Origin: CAKTOF01 sp964523945
GTDB taxonomy: Bacteria > Bacillota > Clostridia > Oscillospirales > Oscillospiraceae
DNA: 22,042 nt
Assembly: GCA_964523945.1 (NCBI GenBank)
Contig: CAZGBU010000022.1
Location: 1-22,042, forward strand
Direction: 5' to 3'
The stretch's first letter is position 1, and each line of letters starts with the position of its first letter. The notes beneath the pieces are model-generated. The model had not been told where the DNA came from. It did not search any database and saw only the letters and a program-made list of their open reading frames with translations. The position numbers and the translations under genes are program-made. Below, piece after piece: positions 21,090 to 22,042 of this stretch.

Positions 21090-22042
21090 TCAGATGTTGT
21101 ACTCGTCTGCCGGAATGGCAGCGACAACGGCGGCGCAGCGGTCGCACAGCTCGGCATGGTGACCGGGCGTACCAATGTGCACGTCATGATTCCAGCAGCG
21201 CGGGCATTTTGGCGCGTCGCTGAGCGCGACGGAGATCGTGCAGGGGATCAGGCAGTCCTGCGACGGCTCGCCTGCGACCGGATCGGTCGTGACGTTGACC
21301 TGGGAGACAATACACAGCGCGGCCAGATCGACGCCGGAAAGGAAGGCGGCATCCTCCGCGCGTTCGACAGAAATGGTCAGCTCTGTGTCCTGTGCTTTTT
21401 TGAACACGCCGGCGGCGCGCGCGGTCTCAAGCGCCTTATTGACGGCGTCGCGCAGGGAGATCAGACGCTCCCAGCGTGCGGCAGCTGCCGCATCGAGTGT
21501 CAGCGTGGGATCGAAACCCGGCATATCGTTGAACAGGACGCATTCGGCATCGTCACCGGCGGCGTGCGGCATGGCCAGCCAGATTTCCTGGCTGGTAAAC
21601 GCAAAAATCGGCGCGAGCAGGCGGGTCATGCCGTCCAGAATCGTATACAGCGCGGACTGCGCGGAGGCGCGGCCGGCGTCGTCTCCGCAATAGAGCCGGT
21701 CCTTGATGATGTCCAGATAGAAGTTGGACATCTCCACAACACAGAAGTTGTAGATGGCGCGATAGACCACGTGGAATTCATACCGGTCATAGGCGTCCCG
21801 GCAGGTTTTGACCAGCGCATTCAACTGCGCCAGCGCCCAACGGTCCAGCTCCGTCATCGCCGCGGGAGCGACGGGGCGGTCGGGATCGAAGCCCGCCAGG
21901 TTGCCCAGCATATACCGGGCGGTGTTGCGGATCTTCAGATAGGCCTGGCTCAGCTGCTTCATGATTTCGCCGGAGATGCGCATGTCCTTGGTGTAATCGG
22001 CGGAGGCCACCCACAGCCGAAGCATATCCGCGCCGTAGTCCT
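21090..22042 (-). CDS. ileS: Isoleucyl-tRNA synthetase, C-terminal part (5' end off window)
   Basis: About 317 C-terminal codons of the class I enzyme that charges tRNA-Ile. The frame runs to the window edge and begins DYGADMLRLWVASADYTKDMRISGE-type sequence, the end of the catalytic domain next to the KMSKS region, followed by the anticodon-binding domain (TARYMLGNL, RAIYNFCVVEMSNFYLDIIKDRLY, AFTSQEIW). It ends with the C-terminal zinc site CPRCW...CDRC. The KMSKS and HIGH motifs lie outside the window. Promoter and any T-box leader are also outside. Identity is very secure. Confidence 0.96.
   Translation of the reverse strand, partial: DYGADMLRLWVASADYTKDMRISGEIMKQLSQAYLKIRNTARYMLGNLAGFDPDRPVAPAAMTELDRWALAQLNALVKTCRDAYDRYEFHVVYRAIYNFCVVEMSNFYLDIIKDRLYCGDDAGRASAQSALYTILDGMTRLLAPIFAFTSQEIWLAMPHAAGDDAECVLFNDMPGFDPTLTLDAAAAARWERLISLRDAVNKALETARAAGVFKKAQDTELTISVERAEDAAFLSGVDLAALCIVSQVNVTTDPVAGEPSQDCLIPCTISVALSDAPKCPRCWNHDVHIGTPGHHAELCDRCAAVVAAIPADEYNI

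Overview
This is a GC-rich (by eye roughly 60%) stretch of bacterial chromosome with densely packed, often overlapping genes. It most likely comes from an anaerobic Clostridia/Oscillospiraceae-type Firmicute. The evidence is: an oxygen-sensitive class III ribonucleotide reductase (nrdD-nrdG); the Firmicute gene order ylxM-ffh-rpsP-khpA-rimM-trmD; S-layer-homology domains on an exported protein; a PadR/DUF1700/DUF4097 cassette; strong GGAGG-type ribosome sites; and frequent GTG or TTG starts. The genus cannot be fixed from this window. No rRNA, tRNA, CRISPR array, insertion sequence or prophage gene was seen.

Layout on the + strand. From 1 to 2909 lie nrdD (5' end off the window), nrdG and dut, a dNTP-supply and dUTP-cleanup operon closed by a strong terminator. 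From 3089 to 7799 lies an orphan CUT2-type sugar importer: ATPase, two different permeases, and a lipoprotein binding protein that seems to have its own internal promoter. From 7805 to 9739 lies a PadR-type regulator with an inverted repeat over its own promoter, followed by overlapping DUF1700 and DUF4097 genes. From 9793 to 11340 lie a TSUP-family membrane transporter and a stand-alone nucleotidyltransferase.

Layout on the - strand from 15804 down to 11388. One operon starts from a clear sigma-70 promoter and runs ylxM, ffh, rpsP, khpA, rimM, trmD, then a sirtuin. This couples SRP targeting, ribosome assembly and tRNA modification. In the common Firmicute order trmD is followed by rplS; here the follower is an NAD-dependent deacylase that overlaps trmD. 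A short terminator-like hairpin lies between khpA and rimM.

Divergent from it (15901-18411, +) is a large exported phosphodiester-glycosidase-type protein with Ig-like domains and three SLH modules. The right part is on the - strand: ileS (cut by the window edge), a DUF362 protein, a two-hot-dog MaoC/FAS1-like dehydratase with its own promoter, and a small two-helix membrane protein. Both convergent junctions (about 11.35 kb and 18.42 kb) carry perfect 19-bp hairpins that can serve both strands.

Most of the window is recognisable. The less ordinary parts are the sirtuin at the end of the trmD operon, the dehydratase lacking the canonical hydratase histidine paired with a small membrane protein, the SLH-anchored glycosidase, and several regulatory structures (PadR-type operator, internal promoter in the importer operon, putative khpA-rimM attenuator). 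No stretch longer than 300 bases lacks a gene; the largest gap is 2910-3176.
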